From positions 183 to 64,182 of the forward strand of contig JAPTHR010000011.1 of assembly GCA_029228645.1 (NCBI GenBank): 64,000 nucleotides of DNA. The letters run 5' to 3'. Shown in pieces: positions 63,240 to 64,000 of this stretch. The translations under genes and the position numbers were made by a program. The DNA is from Gammaproteobacteria bacterium Milos-ODIII6. GTDB lineage: Bacteria; Pseudomonadota; Gammaproteobacteria; Chromatiales; Chromatiaceae. Positions within the stretch are counted from its first letter, which is position 1, and every line of letters begins with the position of its first letter. Below the pieces are notes generated by a model. It saw only the letters and a list, made by a program, of their open reading frames with translations, had not been told where the DNA came from and searched no databases.

Positions 63240-63692
63240 ATGATCGATTTGGCGCACATTCATCCGATGTTGGTGCACTTTCCATTGGCTTTGTTACCTG
63301 TCGCGTTGGGGGCTCAGGCCCTAGTGATTGCCAGAGGTAACAGTCTGTTTGAACGCAGTTGCGCCGCGCAGACCGGCTTTTGGTTGACGATGTTGGCAGC
63401 TATCGGCGCGCTTACCGCCGCTGTTTTTGGCGATCAGGCCCTGGACATCGCCCGTGAAGCCGGTTTTTCTATGGGGAAAATGGAAGGCCATGAGGAGCTG
63501 GGTATGCTGAGTGCATGGTTGTTGGCTGGTTTCGCCGCGATGTATGCCTTTTTCTACCGCAAGCAGACCGACTCACGCGTCTTGGCAATTGGCCTCCTAA
63601 TCACGGGCCTTTCCGTATTGGCACTACTCTTGACCACGGCCTGGTTTGGTGGGCAACTGGTCTACGATCTAGGTGTAAACGTGCGGGTATGA
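63240..63692 (+). CDS. DUF2231 membrane protein
   Basis: The 150-aa product has four membrane helices and the DUF2231 N-terminal signature IHPMLVHFPLALLPVALG. A conserved histidine lies in GHEELGML after the second helix. Such proteins are often found near redox or metal genes, but their role is not known. The gene ends in an ATGA overlap with the next gene. Confidence 0.88.
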   Translation: MIDLAHIHPMLVHFPLALLPVALGAQALVIARGNSLFERSCAAQTGFWLTMLAAIGALTAAVFGDQALDIAREAGFSMGKMEGHEELGMLSAWLLAGFAAMYAFFYRKQTDSRVLAIGLLITGLSVLALLLTTAWFGGQLVYDLGVNVRV

Positions 63693-64000
63693 CTGCAGCG
63701 GGTATACAAAGTCTCGGGCGCATCTTCTTTCATTACCTTAAGTGGCGGGTGAAACGGCACCCACCACACGCCAAAGGCTACCTGCGATTGGGCGATGGAA
63801 TCCTCCATTACCAGGTTTTCGGGGTCGGCTTTCCTGTCCTGCTACTACATGGTGGACTTAGCCGGCCGATCAGTTGGTTTGCCCAAATTCCAGTCCTGGT
63901 CGAATGTGGGTTGCAGGTGATCCTGGTGGCGACCCGGGGGCATGGCCTGTCGCGTTTTCGCCAGATCAACGCGGACTACTGGCTGTATGCCGACGATGTC
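63689..64000 (+). CDS. Alpha/beta hydrolase (partial, N-terminal part)
   Basis: The visible 104 residues open with RIFFHYLKWRVKRHPPHAKGYL. They continue as an alpha/beta-hydrolase start: YLRLGDGILHYQVFG, then PVLLLHGGLSRPISWFAQIPVL with the HGG oxyanion motif, and VILVATRGHGLS. The nucleophile elbow lies beyond the right edge. The start overlaps the DUF2231 stop as ATGA, so the genes are coupled. The substrate is unknown. Confidence 0.82.
   Translation, partial: MTAAGIQSLGRIFFHYLKWRVKRHPPHAKGYLRLGDGILHYQVFGVGFPVLLLHGGLSRPISWFAQIPVLVECGLQVILVATRGHGLSRFRQINADYWLYADDV

Overview
The window is GC-rich chromosomal DNA from a gammaproteobacterium. Three kinds of evidence support this. The housekeeping blocks are classic gammaproteobacterial synteny: prfB-lysS, suhB/trmJ-cysE-iscRSUA-hscBA-fdx-iscX, ndk-rlmN-pilW-rodZ-hisS-yfgM-bamB-der, and xseA/guaB-guaA. 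RF2 uses the conserved programmed +1 frameshift. soxYZ with a thioredoxin-type partner suggests a sulfur oxidiser, perhaps Chromatiales or Ectothiorhodospiraceae-like; that lineage is inference. No rRNA, tRNA or CRISPR array was recognised.

Left accessory part (1-11.0 kb). An IS66-family element (tnpA, partial tnpB) lies against a truncated fic gene. Two perfectly identical 167-bp MITE-like elements (1023-1189 and 10854-11020) in opposite orientation bracket about 9.7 kb. That interval holds corA, a decayed GH15 glucoamylase remnant, a small secreted protein, a cupin / ankyrin-double-thioredoxin / soxY / soxZ operon, a divergent membrane-bound winged-helix/TPR regulator, a YdcF-like protein and a succinate semialdehyde dehydrogenase.

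Central core (11.1-53.7 kb). An orphan radical SAM protein is followed by dnaE, accA, tilS, a PqiA-like protein, prfB, lysS, an HDOD protein, an OmpA-type lipoprotein, ygfZ and an RNase II homologue. Next come a 65-aa protein coupled to a membrane-anchored Rad50/SMC-like ATPase, then suhB and trmJ-cysE. The isc operon has a textbook IscR type-1 box over its promoter, but a cold-shock-type RRM gene flanked by hairpins sits between iscS and iscU. A monofunctional relA lies between iscX and ndk. The ndk-to-der block lacks ispG between rodZ and hisS. xseA and guaB diverge, and guaB-guaA follow. Two dispersed palindromic repeats with 9-nt periodicity sit just 5' of lysS and guaA.

Right accessory part (53.7-64.0 kb). 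Just after the 3' end of guaA come tandem TGGCA-type repeats, then hipBA with palindromic operators. Next are a C-terminally truncated dgkA and a DedA-PAP2-LssY fusion. An MFS transporter follows, then a cassette of PepSY protein, ABC ATPase, ABC permease, a secreted anchored protein, a COG4705-like membrane protein and a DUF2231 membrane protein. A partial alpha/beta hydrolase runs off the right edge.

The core genes serve replication, fatty-acid and GTP synthesis, translation, Fe-S cluster assembly and envelope biogenesis. The edges carry sulfur metabolism, toxin-antitoxin and envelope/transport functions with signs of mobility and decay.
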